From contig JALJCQ010000046.1 of assembly GCA_023091665.1 (NCBI GenBank), positions 1 through 64,000 on the forward strand: a DNA stretch of 64,000 bases. Reading direction: 5' to 3'. Below the pieces are notes generated by a model that saw only the letters and a list, made by a program, of their open reading frames with translations, did not search any database and was not told the DNA's origin. The position numbers were made by a program, and so were the translations under genes. Source of the DNA: Pythium myriotylum. Its lineage: Eukaryota > Oomycota > Peronosporomycetes > Pythiales > Pythiaceae. Of the stretch, positions 43,772 through 56,268 are shown in pieces. Position 1 is the first letter of the stretch. Each line of letters starts with the position of its first letter.

Positions 43772-43843
43772 GCGCGGGTAGCTCAGTGGTAGAGCTTTCG
43801 ATTGCAGCTCGAAGGGTCACTGGTTCGAACCCGGTCTCGCGCT
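43772..43843 (+). tRNA. tRNA-Cys(GCA): tRNA-Cys(GCA)
   Basis: Exact consensus. Unit: 1295 bp, C/C/C/C/G, S9, hept 2. Confidence 0.97.
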
Positions 43844-45066
43844 TCTTTTTGATCCACGCCCGACTCCACTCACATACACAAACACACCGCATACTACAAC
43901 AACCAAAACAATAAAACAACACAACTAACCACCACACAATCAAACACAAACACACACACCAGCACATTATCTATCACCTCCTTCCCGTCACCCTCATCCT
44001 ATCCTCGACAATGCTCGCTCTTCGTCGTGCTTGCTTGTCTTTCTTTCCACACTCCACCGCTGCCCGCATGTTGGCTCCATTTGACGAGCATGTCACCATC
44101 TAACCAGCGTGTGCGTTCAGCTGACAAGGTGAACCAGGAGTCGGCACCAACCCCCGCACTTGTTCCCACGCATGCGGCTTCAATCCCCTCGCACTCGTTG
44201 GTTCTAGCCCCTCACCGCGGACCCAGCGTGGGTGGGTGAGTGGGTGGGTCCCAACTACGAGTCCATCGACCACGTTCAGGTTGGTGTAGTCGTTCGAGTC
44301 TGTCGTGCCAACACATACGCGCAGTTGAGTCGAGATCCTGTGTGGACAATAGACACCTTCGCTCAGCTCGCACAGACGACACGAGGCGAAGGATGAAGGA
44401 CGGATCAGCCCACCTGTGTGGGGTGGCATCAACCGGAAGGCAAGCGGGATGCTCGTTTCGGTTTCGGTCGCGGTTTCGGTATCGGTCGCGGTCGCGGTCG
44501 CGGTCGCGGTCGCGGTCGCGGTCGCGGTCGCGGTCGCGGTTCCGAGTTCAGTTTGGCTTTTGGTTTCGTTGATGTGAGGATAGCACTCATCATGCGTGAG
44601 AGAATGATAGTACGACGAGATAACGGGCTGACAAGCATGATCGGTAGGCAGACGTATAGGCCAATCGAGTCGTGGACGGCGTCGGATGGATGGATGGCAT
44701 TTGGGTCGGGTGTTTGACAGCAGTGCGGGGTCACACGCATTCGGAAGGAGCTGTGTATCACCACGTAGGGATGGATGGTCAGATGGATCTGGGGTCTGGG
44801 GTCTGGGTAATGTGTGCGTAGAGGGTAAAGCAATGGCATGCGGTGGGGGTGTAGTGTGGGGAGCGTTGTGTTGGGTTGTTGGGATCCGTGTGCGCCGGTG
44901 CGGCGTGTGGTGGCGTGTGTGTATCTGGTTGTGGCGGTTTGTTGGTTAGTTGTTCGCGTGGAGGCGATGATGTGTGTATTGTGTTGTTGTTGGTGTAATG
45001 TGAAAGTTGTCCAAGTGTATTGTCAAAGCGGGGTTTGTTGAGTGAGCGTAGGAGTCTGGTTTCGAC

Positions 45067-45138
45067 GCGCGGGTAGCTCAGTGGTAGAGCTTTCGATTGC
45101 AGCTCGAAGGGTCACTGGTTCGAACCCGGTCTCGCGCT
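45067..45138 (+). tRNA. tRNA-Cys(GCA): tRNA-Cys(GCA)
   Basis: Exact consensus. Unit: 1295 bp, C/C/C/A/G, S9, hept 2; first unit to the right of block 4 with A at +416. Confidence 0.97.
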
Positions 45139-46361
45139 TCTTTTTGATCCACGCCCGACTCCACTCACATACACAAACACACCGCATACTACAACAACCA
45201 AAACAATAAAACAACACAACTAACCACCACACAATCAAACACAAACACACACACCAGCACATTATCTATCACCTCCTTCCCGTCACCCTCATCCTATCCT
45301 CGACAATGCTCGCTCTTCGTCGTGCTTGCTTGTCTTTCTTTCCACACTCCACCGCTGCCCGCATGTTGGCTCCATTTGACGAGCATGTCACCATCTAACC
45401 AGCGTGTGCGTTCAGCTGACAAGGTGAACCAGGAGTCGGCACCAACCCCCGCACTTGTTCCCACGCATGCGGCTTCAATCCACTCGCACTCGTTGGTTCT
45501 AGCCCCTCACCGCGGACCCAGCGTGGGTGGGTGAGTGGGTGGGTCCCAACTACGAGTCCATCGACCACGTTCAGGTTGGTGTAGTCGTTCGAGTCTGTCG
45601 TGCCAACACATACGCGCAGTTGAGTCGAGATCCTGTGTGGACAATAGACACCTTCGCTCAGCTCGCACAGACGACACGAGGCGAAGGATGAAGGACGGAT
45701 CAGCCCACCTGTGTGGGGTGGCATCAACCGGAAGGCAAGCGGGATGCTCGTTTCGGTTTCGGTCGCGGTTTCGGTATCGGTCGCGGTCGCGGTCGCGGTC
45801 GCGGTCGCGGTCGCGGTCGCGGTCGCGGTCGCGGTTCCGAGTTCAGTTTGGCTTTTGGTTTCGTTGATGTGAGGATAGCACTCATCATGCGTGAGAGAAT
45901 GATAGTACGACGAGATAACGGGCTGACAAGCATGATCGGTAGGCAGACGTATAGGCCAATCGAGTCGTGGACGGCGTCGGATGGATGGATGGCATTTGGG
46001 TCGGGTGTTTGACAGCAGTGCGGGGTCACACGCATTCGGAAGGAGCTGTGTATCACCACGTAGGGATGGATGGTCAGATGGATCTGGGGTCTGGGGTCTG
46101 GGTAATGTGTGCGTAGAGGGTAAAGCAATGGCATGCGGTGGGGGTGTAGTGTGGGGAGCGTTGTGTTGGGTTGTTGGGATCCGTGTGCGCCGGTGCGGCG
46201 TGTGGTGGCGTGTGTGTATCTGGTTGTGGCGGTTTGTTGGTTAGTTGTTCGCGTGGAGGCGATGATGTGTGTATTGTGTTGTTGTTGGTGTAATGTGAAA
46301 GTTGTCCAAGTGTATTGTCAAAGCGGGGTTTGTTGAGTGAGCGTAGGAGTCTGGTTTCGAC

Positions 46362-46433
46362 GCGCGGGTAGCTCAGTGGTAGAGCTTTCGATTGCAGCTC
46401 GAAGGGTCACTGGTTCGAACCCGGTCTCGCGCT
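46362..46433 (+). tRNA. tRNA-Cys(GCA): tRNA-Cys(GCA)
   Basis: Exact consensus. Unit: 1271 bp, T/C/T/A/A, S5, hept 2. Confidence 0.97.
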
Positions 46434-47632
46434 TCTTTTTGATCCACGCCCGACTCCACTCACATACACAAACACACCGCATACTACAACAACCAAAACA
46501 ATAAAACAACACAACTAATCACCACACAATCAAACACAAACACACACACCAGCACATTATCTATCACCTCCTTCCCGTCACCCTCATCCTATCCTCGACA
46601 ATGCTCGCTCTTCGTCGTGCTTGCTTGTCTTTCTTTCCACACTCCACCGCTGCCCGCATGTTGGCTCCATTTGACGAGCATGTCACCATCTAACCAGCGT
46701 GTGCGTTCAGCTGACAAGGTGAACCAGGAGTCGGCACCAACCCCCGCACTTGTTCCCACGCATGTGGCTTCAATCCACTCGCACTCGTTGGTTCTAGCCC
46801 CTCACCGCGGACCCAGCGTGGGTGGGTGAGTGGGTGAGTCCCAACTACGAGTCCATCGACCACGTTCAGGTTGGTGTAGTCGTTCGAGTCTGTCGTGCCA
46901 ACACATACGCGCAGTTGAGTCGAGATCCTGTGTGGACAATAGACACCTTCGCTCAGCTCGCACAGACGACACGAGGCGAAGGATGAAGGACGGATCAGCC
47001 CACCTGTGTGGGGTGGCATCAACCGGAAGGCAAGCGGGATGCTCGTTTCGGTTTCGGTCGCGGTTTCGGTATCGGTCGCGGTCGCGGTCGCGGTCGCGGT
47101 CGCGGTTCCGAGTTCAGTTTGGCTTTTGGTTTCGTTGATGTGAGGATAGCACTCATCATGCGTGAGAGAATGATAGTACGACGAGATAACGGGCTGACAA
47201 GCATGATCGGTAGGCAGACGTATAGGCCAATCGAGTCGTGGACGGCGTCGGATGGATGGATGGCATTTGGGTCGGGTGTTTGACAGCAGTGCGGGGTCAC
47301 ACGCATTCGGAAGGAGCTGTGTATCACCACGTAGGGATGGATGGTCAGATGGATCTGGGGTCTGGGGTCTGGGTAATGTGTGCGTAGAGGGTAAAGCAAT
47401 GGCATGCGGTGGGGGTGTAGTGTGGGGAGCGTTGTGTTGGGTTGTTGGGATCCGTGTGCGCCGGTGCGGCGTGTGGTGGCGTGTGTGTATCTGGTTGTGG
47501 CGGTTTGTTGGTTAGTTGTTCGCGTGGAGGCGATGATGTGTGTATTGTGTTGTTGTTGGTGTAATGTGAAAGTTGTCCAAGTGTATTGTCAAAGCGGGGT
47601 TTGTTGAGTGAGCGTAGGAGTCTGGTTTCGAC

Positions 47633-47704
47633 GCGCGGGTAGCTCAGTGGTAGAGCTTTCGATTGCAGCTCGAAGGGTCACTGGTTCGAACCCGGTCTCG
47701 CGCT
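47633..47704 (+). tRNA. tRNA-Cys(GCA): tRNA-Cys(GCA)
   Basis: Exact consensus. Unit: 1271 bp, T/T/T/A/A, S5, hept 2. Confidence 0.97.
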
Positions 47705-48903
47705 TCTTTTTGATCCACGCCCGACTCCACTCACATACACAAACACACCGCATACTACAACAACCAAAACAATAAAACAACACAACTAATCACCACACAA
47801 TCAAACACAAACACACACACCAGCACATTATCTATCACCTCCTTCCCGTCACCCTCATCCTATCCTCGACAATGCTCGCTCTTCGTCGTGCTTGCTTGTC
47901 TTTCTTTCCACACTCCACCGCTGCCCGCATGTTGGCTCCATTTGATGAGCATGTCACCATCTAACCAGCGTGTGCGTTCAGCTGACAAGGTGAACCAGGA
48001 GTCGGCACCAACCCCCGCACTTGTTCCCACGCATGTGGCTTCAATCCACTCGCACTCGTTGGTTCTAGCCCCTCACCGCGGACCCAGCGTGGGTGGGTGA
48101 GTGGGTGAGTCCCAACTACGAGTCCATCGACCACGTTCAGGTTGGTGTAGTCGTTCGAGTCTGTCGTGCCAACACATACGCGCAGTTGAGTCGAGATCCT
48201 GTGTGGACAATAGACACCTTCGCTCAGCTCGCACAGACGACACGAGGCGAAGGATGAAGGACGGATCAGCCCACCTGTGTGGGGTGGCATCAACCGGAAG
48301 GCAAGCGGGATGCTCGTTTCGGTTTCGGTCGCGGTTTCGGTATCGGTCGCGGTCGCGGTCGCGGTCGCGGTCGCGGTTCCGAGTTCAGTTTGGCTTTTGG
48401 TTTCGTTGATGTGAGGATAGCACTCATCATGCGTGAGAGAATGATAGTACGACGAGATAACGGGCTGACAAGCATGATCGGTAGGCAGACGTATAGGCCA
48501 ATCGAGTCGTGGACGGCGTCGGATGGATGGATGGCATTTGGGTCGGGTGTTTGACAGCAGTGCGGGGTCACACGCATTCGGAAGGAGCTGTGTATCACCA
48601 CGTAGGGATGGATGGTCAGATGGATCTGGGGTCTGGGGTCTGGGTAATGTGTGCGTAGAGGGTAAAGCAATGGCATGCGGTGGGGGTGTAGTGTGGGGAG
48701 CGTTGTGTTGGGTTGTTGGGATCCGTGTGCGCCGGTGCGGCGTGTGGTGGCGTGTGTGTATCTGGTTGTGGCGGTTTGTTGGTTAGTTGTTCGCGTGGAG
48801 GCGATGATGTGTGTATTGTGTTGTTGTTGGTGTAATGTGAAAGTTGTCCAAGTGTATTGTCAAAGCGGGGTTTGTTGAGTGAGCGTAGGAGTCTGGTTTC
48901 GAC

Positions 48904-48975
48904 GCGCGGGTAGCTCAGTGGTAGAGCTTTCGATTGCAGCTCGAAGGGTCACTGGTTCGAACCCGGTCTCGCGCT
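48904..48975 (+). tRNA. tRNA-Cys(GCA): tRNA-Cys(GCA), last copy before insertion 5
   Basis: Exact consensus. Unit: 1259 bp, T/C/C/A/A, S3, hept 2, ending in the stub at 50163. Confidence 0.97.
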
Positions 48976-50162
48976 TCTTTTTGATCCACGCCCGACTCCA
49001 CTCACATACACAAACACACCGCATACTACAACAACCAAAACAATAAAACAACACAACTAATCACCACACAATCAAACACAAACACACACACCAGCACATT
49101 ATCTATCACCTCCTTCCCGTCACCCTCATCCTATCCTCGACAATGCTCGCTCTTCGTCGTGCTTGCTTGTCTTTCTTTCCACACTCCACCGCTGCCCGCA
49201 TGTTGGCTCCATTTGACGAGCATGTCACCATCTAACCAGCGTGTGCGTTCAGCTGACAAGGTGAACCAGGAGTCGGCACCAACCCCCGCACTTGTTCCCA
49301 CGCATGCGGCTTCAATCCACTCGCACTCGTTGGTTCTAGCCCCTCACCGCGGACCCAGCGTGGGTGGGTGAGTGGGTGAGTCCCAACTACGAGTCCATCG
49401 ACCACGTTCAGGTTGGTGTAGTCGTTCGAGTCTGTCGTGCCAACACATACGCGCAGTTGAGTCGAGATCCTGTGTGGACAATAGACACCTTCGCTCAGCT
49501 CGCACAGACGACACGAGGCGAAGGATGAAGGACGGATCAGCCCACCTGTGTGGGGTGGCATCAACCGGAAGGCAAGCGGGATGCTCGTTTCGGTTTCGGT
49601 CGCGGTTTCGGTATCGGTCGCGGTCGCGGTCGCGGTTCCGAGTTCAGTTTGGCTTTTGGTTTCGTTGATGTGAGGATAGCACTCATCATGCGTGAGAGAA
49701 TGATAGTACGACGAGATAACGGGCTGACAAGCATGATCGGTAGGCAGACGTATAGGCCAATCGAGTCGTGGACGGCGTCGGATGGATGGATGGCATTTGG
49801 GTCGGGTGTTTGACAGCAGTGCGGGGTCACACGCATTCGGAAGGAGCTGTGTATCACCACGTAGGGATGGATGGTCAGATGGATCTGGGGTCTGGGGTCT
49901 GGGTAATGTGTGCGTAGAGGGTAAAGCAATGGCATGCGGTGGGGGTGTAGTGTGGGGAGCGTTGTGTTGGGTTGTTGGGATCCGTGTGCGCCGGTGCGGC
50001 GTGTGGTGGCGTGTGTGTATCTGGTTGTGGCGGTTTGTTGGTTAGTTGTTCGCGTGGAGGCGATGATGTGTGTATTGTGTTGTTGTTGGTGTAATGTGAA
50101 AGTTGTCCAAGTGTATTGTCAAAGCGGGGTTTGTTGAGTGAGCGTAGGAGTCTGGTTTCGAC

Positions 50163-50177
50163 GCGCGGGTAGCTCAG
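50163..50177 (+). repeat. Target-site duplication, upstream stub (tRNA nt 1-15)
   Basis: GCGCGGGTAGCTCAG is joined to TTTCAAGGCG. The match with the right-hand copy at 51059 extends two bases further left (AC), so this duplication may be 17 bp. Confidence 0.92.
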
Positions 50178-50941
50178 TTTCAAGGCGTCTGTATTGCTGC
50201 ACTAGCATTTACGACTGACTTCTAACTGCTCGCTAATCCCGTGCGGGTTCTATGTTGCTAAGGTTCGGTTGAGTCTCGTGGTTGGCTGGTCGGTTTGTGC
50301 TGAGAGGATGAATCCTTGCGTCATGGTTCGTTGGGTTGTTGAGGTGGTTGTTCTGTTGTCGTTGAAGCTGGGTACTGGGTTAACTTGACCTTCATTTGCT
50401 GGTTTGCTGGTATGTTGATGCTGGGTTGCTTGAGTGTTGGTTGGGTTGAAGCTGGGTTGGCTGAATGCCGGTTGGGTTGATGCTGGGTTGCTTGAATGCT
50501 GGTTGGGTTGAGGTTGGTGTCGGTGAGTGCTGGTTGGGTTGAGGTTGGTGTCGGTGAGTGTTGGTTACCCAACGGTCTCGTGAGTGAAGGTTGGTGGCTG
50601 GGTGCCGTGAGTGTTGGTCACGGCGTGGGTTGATCAGCGGTGGGTTGATATTAGAGTCGACCAGGTGGCCGAGCTCTGGCGCGCGCTCTCCATGTGGTGA
50701 ATGTCGGCTCTCCCGATGAAGCCGAAGGAAGCACGCATGGGATGCCGACTGGTCGGCGCGGTGGCGGCAGCGTCCCGATGCCAAGCTTCTTGCGCTTGGT
50801 CTTGGCTCTCGCAGCACCCTTGGTCATGGCGACTGGGTGTGGAGAGGGTCGGGGGTGATGGGCTGGCAGCTGGGCTGGGTGCTTGGACTGGACACTTCTG
50901 GACTTGGTCACTTGAGGGGTAGCGAGCAAATTGCGAAGTGA
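50178..50941 (-). mobile_element. Short non-autonomous retroelement, copy 5 (764 bp core)
   Basis: The core is the same length as copy 2 and ends at the same 5' base. It has gaccAgg and gtcacGgcg like copy 1, and a private ctgggttgcttgagtg stretch. Unlike the other copies it is separated from the rebuilt tRNA by 117 bp of extra DNA. Confidence 0.88.
50651..50827 (-). CDS. Small basic ORF of short element, copy 5 (58 aa)
   Basis: Identical in translation to copies 1-3. Coding status uncertain. Confidence 0.3.
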   Translation of the reverse strand: MTKGAARAKTKRKKLGIGTLPPPRRPVGIPCVLPSASSGEPTFTTWRARARARPPGRL

Positions 50942-51058
50942 TATCTTTAAAAAGTACTAGAAATTGAACCAACAATTTCAAACGTCAACGCCTCCGTCCG
51001 GCTCGCATATCCTCCGAATACTCAGGGGCAGCAAACTTTCTGGCTGCGTTTCTGCTAC
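50942..51058 (-). other. 117-bp extra sequence at 5' end of short element copy 5
   Basis: It is found only here, between the normal 5' end of the element and the duplicated target. Read on the minus strand, an open stretch translates to RNAARKFAAPEYSEDM then RAGRRR and a stop, followed by about 40 A/T-rich nt with a GAAATTG/CAATTTC hairpin. That looks like an mRNA 3' end, or another RNA, captured during reverse transcription by template jumping. I do not recognise the source. A small independent insertion is the alternative. Confidence 0.6.
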
Positions 51059-51130
51059 GCGCGGGTAGCTCAGTGGTAGAGCTTTCGATTGCAGCTCGAA
51101 GGGTCACTGGTTCGAACCCGGTCTCGCGCT
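51059..51130 (+). tRNA. tRNA-Cys(GCA): tRNA-Cys(GCA) rebuilt by target-site duplication
   Basis: Exact consensus. Unit: 1289 bp, T/C/T/A/G, S8, hept 2. Confidence 0.97.
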
Positions 51131-52347
51131 TCTTTTTGATCCACGCCCGACTCCACTCACATACACAAACACACCGCATACTACAACAACCAAAACAATA
51201 AAACAACACAACTAATCACCACACAATCAAACACAAACACACACACCAGCACATTATCTATCACCTCCTTCCCGTCACCCTCATCCTATCCTCGACAATG
51301 CTCGCTCTTCGTCGTGCTTGCTTGTCTTTCTTTCCACACTCCACCGCTGCCCGCATGTTGGCTCCATTTGACGAGCATGTCACCATCTAACCAGCGTGTG
51401 CGTTCAGCTGACAAGGTGAACCAGGAGTCGGCACCAACCCCCGCACTTGTTCCCACGCATGTGGCTTCAATCCACTCGCACTCGTTGGTTCTAGCCCCTC
51501 ACCGCGGACCCAGCGTGGGTGGGTGAGTGGGTGGGTCCCAACTACGAGTCCATCGACCACGTTCAGGTTGGTGTAGTCGTTCGAGTCTGTCGTGCCAACA
51601 CATACGCGCAGTTGAGTCGAGATCCTGTGTGGACAATAGACACCTTCGCTCAGCTCGCACAGACGACACGAGGCGAAGGATGAAGGACGGATCAGCCCAC
51701 CTGTGTGGGGTGGCATCAACCGGAAGGCAAGCGGGATGCTCGTTTCGGTTTCGGTCGCGGTTTCGGTATCGGTCGCGGTCGCGGTCGCGGTCGCGGTCGC
51801 GGTCGCGGTCGCGGTCGCGGTTCCGAGTTCAGTTTGGCTTTTGGTTTCGTTGATGTGAGGATAGCACTCATCATGCGTGAGAGAATGATAGTACGACGAG
51901 ATAACGGGCTGACAAGCATGATCGGTAGGCAGACGTATAGGCCAATCGAGTCGTGGACGGCGTCGGATGGATGGATGGCATTTGGGTCGGGTGTTTGACA
52001 GCAGTGCGGGGTCACACGCATTCGGAAGGAGCTGTGTATCACCACGTAGGGATGGATGGTCAGATGGATCTGGGGTCTGGGGTCTGGGTAATGTGTGCGT
52101 AGAGGGTAAAGCAATGGCATGCGGTGGGGGTGTAGTGTGGGGAGCGTTGTGTTGGGTTGTTGGGATCCGTGTGCGCCGGTGCGGCGTGTGGTGGCGTGTG
52201 TGTATCTGGTTGTGGCGGTTTGTTGGTTAGTTGTTCGCGTGGAGGCGATGATGTGTGTATTGTGTTGTTGTTGGTGTAATGTGAAAGTTGTCCAAGTGTA
52301 TTGTCAAAGCGGGGTTTGTTGAGTGAGCGTAGGAGTCTGGTTTCGAC

Positions 52348-52419
52348 GCGCCGGTAGCTCAGTGGTAGAGCTTTCGATTGCAGCTCGAAGGGTCACTGGT
52401 TCGAACCCGGTCTCGCGCT
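52348..52419 (+). tRNA. tRNA-Cys(GCA): tRNA-Cys(GCA) variant with acceptor-stem mismatch
   Basis: As the consensus except nt 5 is C, not G (GCGCCGG), giving C5 opposite C68 in the middle of the acceptor stem. A and B boxes, anticodon and U73 are intact. The transcript would be destabilised and may be degraded; it could be an early pseudogene or a sequencing error. Unit: 1301 bp, T/C/T/A/A, S10, hept 2, the longest pure hexamer run seen. Confidence 0.85.
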
Positions 52420-53648
52420 TCTTTTTGATCCACGCCCGACTCCACTCACATACACAAACACACCGCATACTACAACAACCAAAACAATAAAACAACACAA
52501 CTAATCACCACACAATCAAACACAAACACACACACCAGCACATTATCTATCACCTCCTTCCCGTCACCCTCATCCTATCCTCGACAATGCTCGCTCTTCG
52601 TCGTGCTTGCTTGTCTTTCTTTCCACACTCCACCGCTGCCCGCATGTTGGCTCCATTTGACGAGCATGTCACCATCTAACCAGCGTGTGCGTTCAGCTGA
52701 CAAGGTGAACCAGGAGTCGGCACCAACCCCCGCACTTGTTCCCACGCATGTGGCTTCAATCCACTCGCACTCGTTGGTTCTAGCCCCTCACCGCGGACCC
52801 AGCGTGGGTGGGTGAGTGGGTGAGTCCCAACTACGAGTCCATCGACCACGTTCAGGTTGGTGTAGTCGTTCGAGTCTGTCGTGCCAACACATACGCGCAG
52901 TTGAGTCGAGATCCTGTGTGGACAATAGACACCTTCGCTCAGCTCGCACAGACGACACGAGGCGAAGGATGAAGGACGGATCAGCCCACCTGTGTGGGGT
53001 GGCATCAACCGGAAGGCAAGCGGGATGCTCGTTTCGGTTTCGGTCGCGGTTTCGGTATCGGTCGCGGTCGCGGTCGCGGTCGCGGTCGCGGTCGCGGTCG
53101 CGGTCGCGGTCGCGGTCGCGGTTCCGAGTTCAGTTTGGCTTTTGGTTTCGTTGATGTGAGGATAGCACTCATCATGCGTGAGAGAATGATAGTACGACGA
53201 GATAACGGGCTGACAAGCATGATCGGTAGGCAGACGTATAGGCCAATCGAGTCGTGGACGGCGTCGGATGGATGGATGGCATTTGGGTCGGGTGTTTGAC
53301 AGCAGTGCGGGGTCACACGCATTCGGAAGGAGCTGTGTATCACCACGTAGGGATGGATGGTCAGATGGATCTGGGGTCTGGGGTCTGGGTAATGTGTGCG
53401 TAGAGGGTAAAGCAATGGCATGCGGTGGGGGTGTAGTGTGGGGAGCGTTGTGTTGGGTTGTTGGGATCCGTGTGCGCCGGTGCGGCGTGTGGTGGCGTGT
53501 GTGTATCTGGTTGTGGCGGTTTGTTGGTTAGTTGTTCGCGTGGAGGCGATGATGTGTGTATTGTGTTGTTGTTGGTGTAATGTGAAAGTTGTCCAAGTGT
53601 ATTGTCAAAGCGGGGTTTGTTGAGTGAGCGTAGGAGTCTGGTTTCGAC

Positions 53649-53720
53649 GCGCGGGTAGCTCAGTGGTAGAGCTTTCGATTGCAGCTCGAAGGGTCACTGG
53701 TTCGAACCCGGTCTCGCGCT
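53649..53720 (+). tRNA. tRNA-Cys(GCA): tRNA-Cys(GCA)
   Basis: Exact consensus. Unit: 1271 bp, T/T/T/A/G, S5, hept 2. Confidence 0.97.
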
Positions 53721-54919
53721 TCTTTTTGATCCACGCCCGACTCCACTCACATACACAAACACACCGCATACTACAACAACCAAAACAATAAAACAACACA
53801 ACTAATCACCACACAATCAAACACAAACACACACACCAGCACATTATCTATCACCTCCTTCCCGTCACCCTCATCCTATCCTCGACAATGCTCGCTCTTC
53901 GTCGTGCTTGCTTGTCTTTCTTTCCACACTCCACCGCTGCCCGCATGTTGGCTCCATTTGATGAGCATGTCACCATCTAACCAGCGTGTGCGTTCAGCTG
54001 ACAAGGTGAACCAGGAGTCGGCACCAACCCCCGCACTTGTTCCCACGCATGTGGCTTCAATCCACTCGCACTCGTTGGTTCTAGCCCCTCACCGCGGACC
54101 CAGCGTGGGTGGGTGAGTGGGTGGGTCCCAACTACGAGTCCATCGACCACGTTCAGGTTGGTGTAGTCGTTCGAGTCTGTCGTGCCAACACATACGCGCA
54201 GTTGAGTCGAGATCCTGTGTGGACAATAGACACCTTCGCTCAGCTCGCACAGACGACACGAGGCGAAGGATGAAGGACGGATCAGCCCACCTGTGTGGGG
54301 TGGCATCAACCGGAAGGCAAGCGGGATGCTCGTTTCGGTTTCGGTCGCGGTTTCGGTATCGGTCGCGGTCGCGGTCGCGGTCGCGGTCGCGGTTCCGAGT
54401 TCAGTTTGGCTTTTGGTTTCGTTGATGTGAGGATAGCACTCATCATGCGTGAGAGAATGATAGTACGACGAGATAACGGGCTGACAAGCATGATCGGTAG
54501 GCAGACGTATAGGCCAATCGAGTCGTGGACGGCGTCGGATGGATGGATGGCATTTGGGTCGGGTGTTTGACAGCAGTGCGGGGTCACACGCATTCGGAAG
54601 GAGCTGTGTATCACCACGTAGGGATGGATGGTCAGATGGATCTGGGGTCTGGGGTCTGGGTAATGTGTGCGTAGAGGGTAAAGCAATGGCATGCGGTGGG
54701 GGTGTAGTGTGGGGAGCGTTGTGTTGGGTTGTTGGGATCCGTGTGCGCCGGTGCGGCGTGTGGTGGCGTGTGTGTATCTGGTTGTGGCGGTTTGTTGGTT
54801 AGTTGTTCGCGTGGAGGCGATGATGTGTGTATTGTGTTGTTGTTGGTGTAATGTGAAAGTTGTCCAAGTGTATTGTCAAAGCGGGGTTTGTTGAGTGAGC
54901 GTAGGAGTCTGGTTTCGAC

Positions 54920-54991
54920 GCGCGGGTAGCTCAGTGGTAGAGCTTTCGATTGCAGCTCGAAGGGTCACTGGTTCGAACCCGGTCTCGCGCT
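54920..54991 (+). tRNA. tRNA-Cys(GCA): tRNA-Cys(GCA)
   Basis: Exact consensus. Unit: 1277 bp, T/T/T/A/G, S6, hept 2. Confidence 0.97.
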
Positions 54992-56196
54992 TCTTTTTGA
55001 TCCACGCCCGACTCCACTCACATACACAAACACACCGCATACTACAACAACCAAAACAATAAAACAACACAACTAATCACCACACAATCAAACACAAACA
55101 CACACACCAGCACATTATCTATCACCTCCTTCCCGTCACCCTCATCCTATCCTCGACAATGCTCGCTCTTCGTCGTGCTTGCTTGTCTTTCTTTCCACAC
55201 TCCACCGCTGCCCGCATGTTGGCTCCATTTGATGAGCATGTCACCATCTAACCAGCGTGTGCGTTCAGCTGACAAGGTGAACCAGGAGTCGGCACCAACC
55301 CCCGCACTTGTTCCCACGCATGTGGCTTCAATCCACTCGCACTCGTTGGTTCTAGCCCCTCACCGCGGACCCAGCGTGGGTGGGTGAGTGGGTGGGTCCC
55401 AACTACGAGTCCATCGACCACGTTCAGGTTGGTGTAGTCGTTCGAGTCTGTCGTGCCAACACATACGCGCAGTTGAGTCGAGATCCTGTGTGGACAATAG
55501 ACACCTTCGCTCAGCTCGCACAGACGACACGAGGCGAAGGATGAAGGACGGATCAGCCCACCTGTGTGGGGTGGCATCAACCGGAAGGCAAGCGGGATGC
55601 TCGTTTCGGTTTCGGTCGCGGTTTCGGTATCGGTCGCGGTCGCGGTCGCGGTCGCGGTCGCGGTCGCGGTTCCGAGTTCAGTTTGGCTTTTGGTTTCGTT
55701 GATGTGAGGATAGCACTCATCATGCGTGAGAGAATGATAGTACGACGAGATAACGGGCTGACAAGCATGATCGGTAGGCAGACGTATAGGCCAATCGAGT
55801 CGTGGACGGCGTCGGATGGATGGATGGCATTTGGGTCGGGTGTTTGACAGCAGTGCGGGGTCACACGCATTCGGAAGGAGCTGTGTATCACCACGTAGGG
55901 ATGGATGGTCAGATGGATCTGGGGTCTGGGGTCTGGGTAATGTGTGCGTAGAGGGTAAAGCAATGGCATGCGGTGGGGGTGTAGTGTGGGGAGCGTTGTG
56001 TTGGGTTGTTGGGATCCGTGTGCGCCGGTGCGGCGTGTGGTGGCGTGTGTGTATCTGGTTGTGGCGGTTTGTTGGTTAGTTGTTCGCGTGGAGGCGATGA
56101 TGTGTGTATTGTGTTGTTGTTGGTGTAATGTGAAAGTTGTCCAAGTGTATTGTCAAAGCGGGGTTTGTTGAGTGAGCGTAGGAGTCTGGTTTCGAC

Positions 56197-56268
56197 GCGC
56201 GGGTAGCTCAGTGGTAGAGCTTTCGATTGCAGCTCGAAGGGTCACTGGTTCGAACCCGGTCTCGCGCT
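56197..56268 (+). tRNA. tRNA-Cys(GCA): tRNA-Cys(GCA)
   Basis: Exact consensus. Unit: 1253 bp, T/T/T/A/G, S2, hept 2. Confidence 0.97.

Larger units (their letters stand above)
41266..50177 (+). repeat. Tandem array block 5: seven tRNA-Cys units, haplotype transition
   Basis: Seven units of 1253-1295 bp. Units at 41266-43772 keep the middle haplotype (C/C/C/C/G). The unit at 45067 is C/C/C/A/G. Units at 46362-48904 mix the two haplotypes and carry the +476 A that breaks the G4 motif. From 43772 onward hexamers are type S. The spacer layout is otherwise that of block 1. Confidence 0.94.

Noticed and set aside
50942..51058. Identification of the 117-bp extra sequence as U6, U2, 5S or 7SL RNA
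   Set aside because: I compared it by eye with the conserved parts of these RNAs and found no convincing match, so the source is left open.
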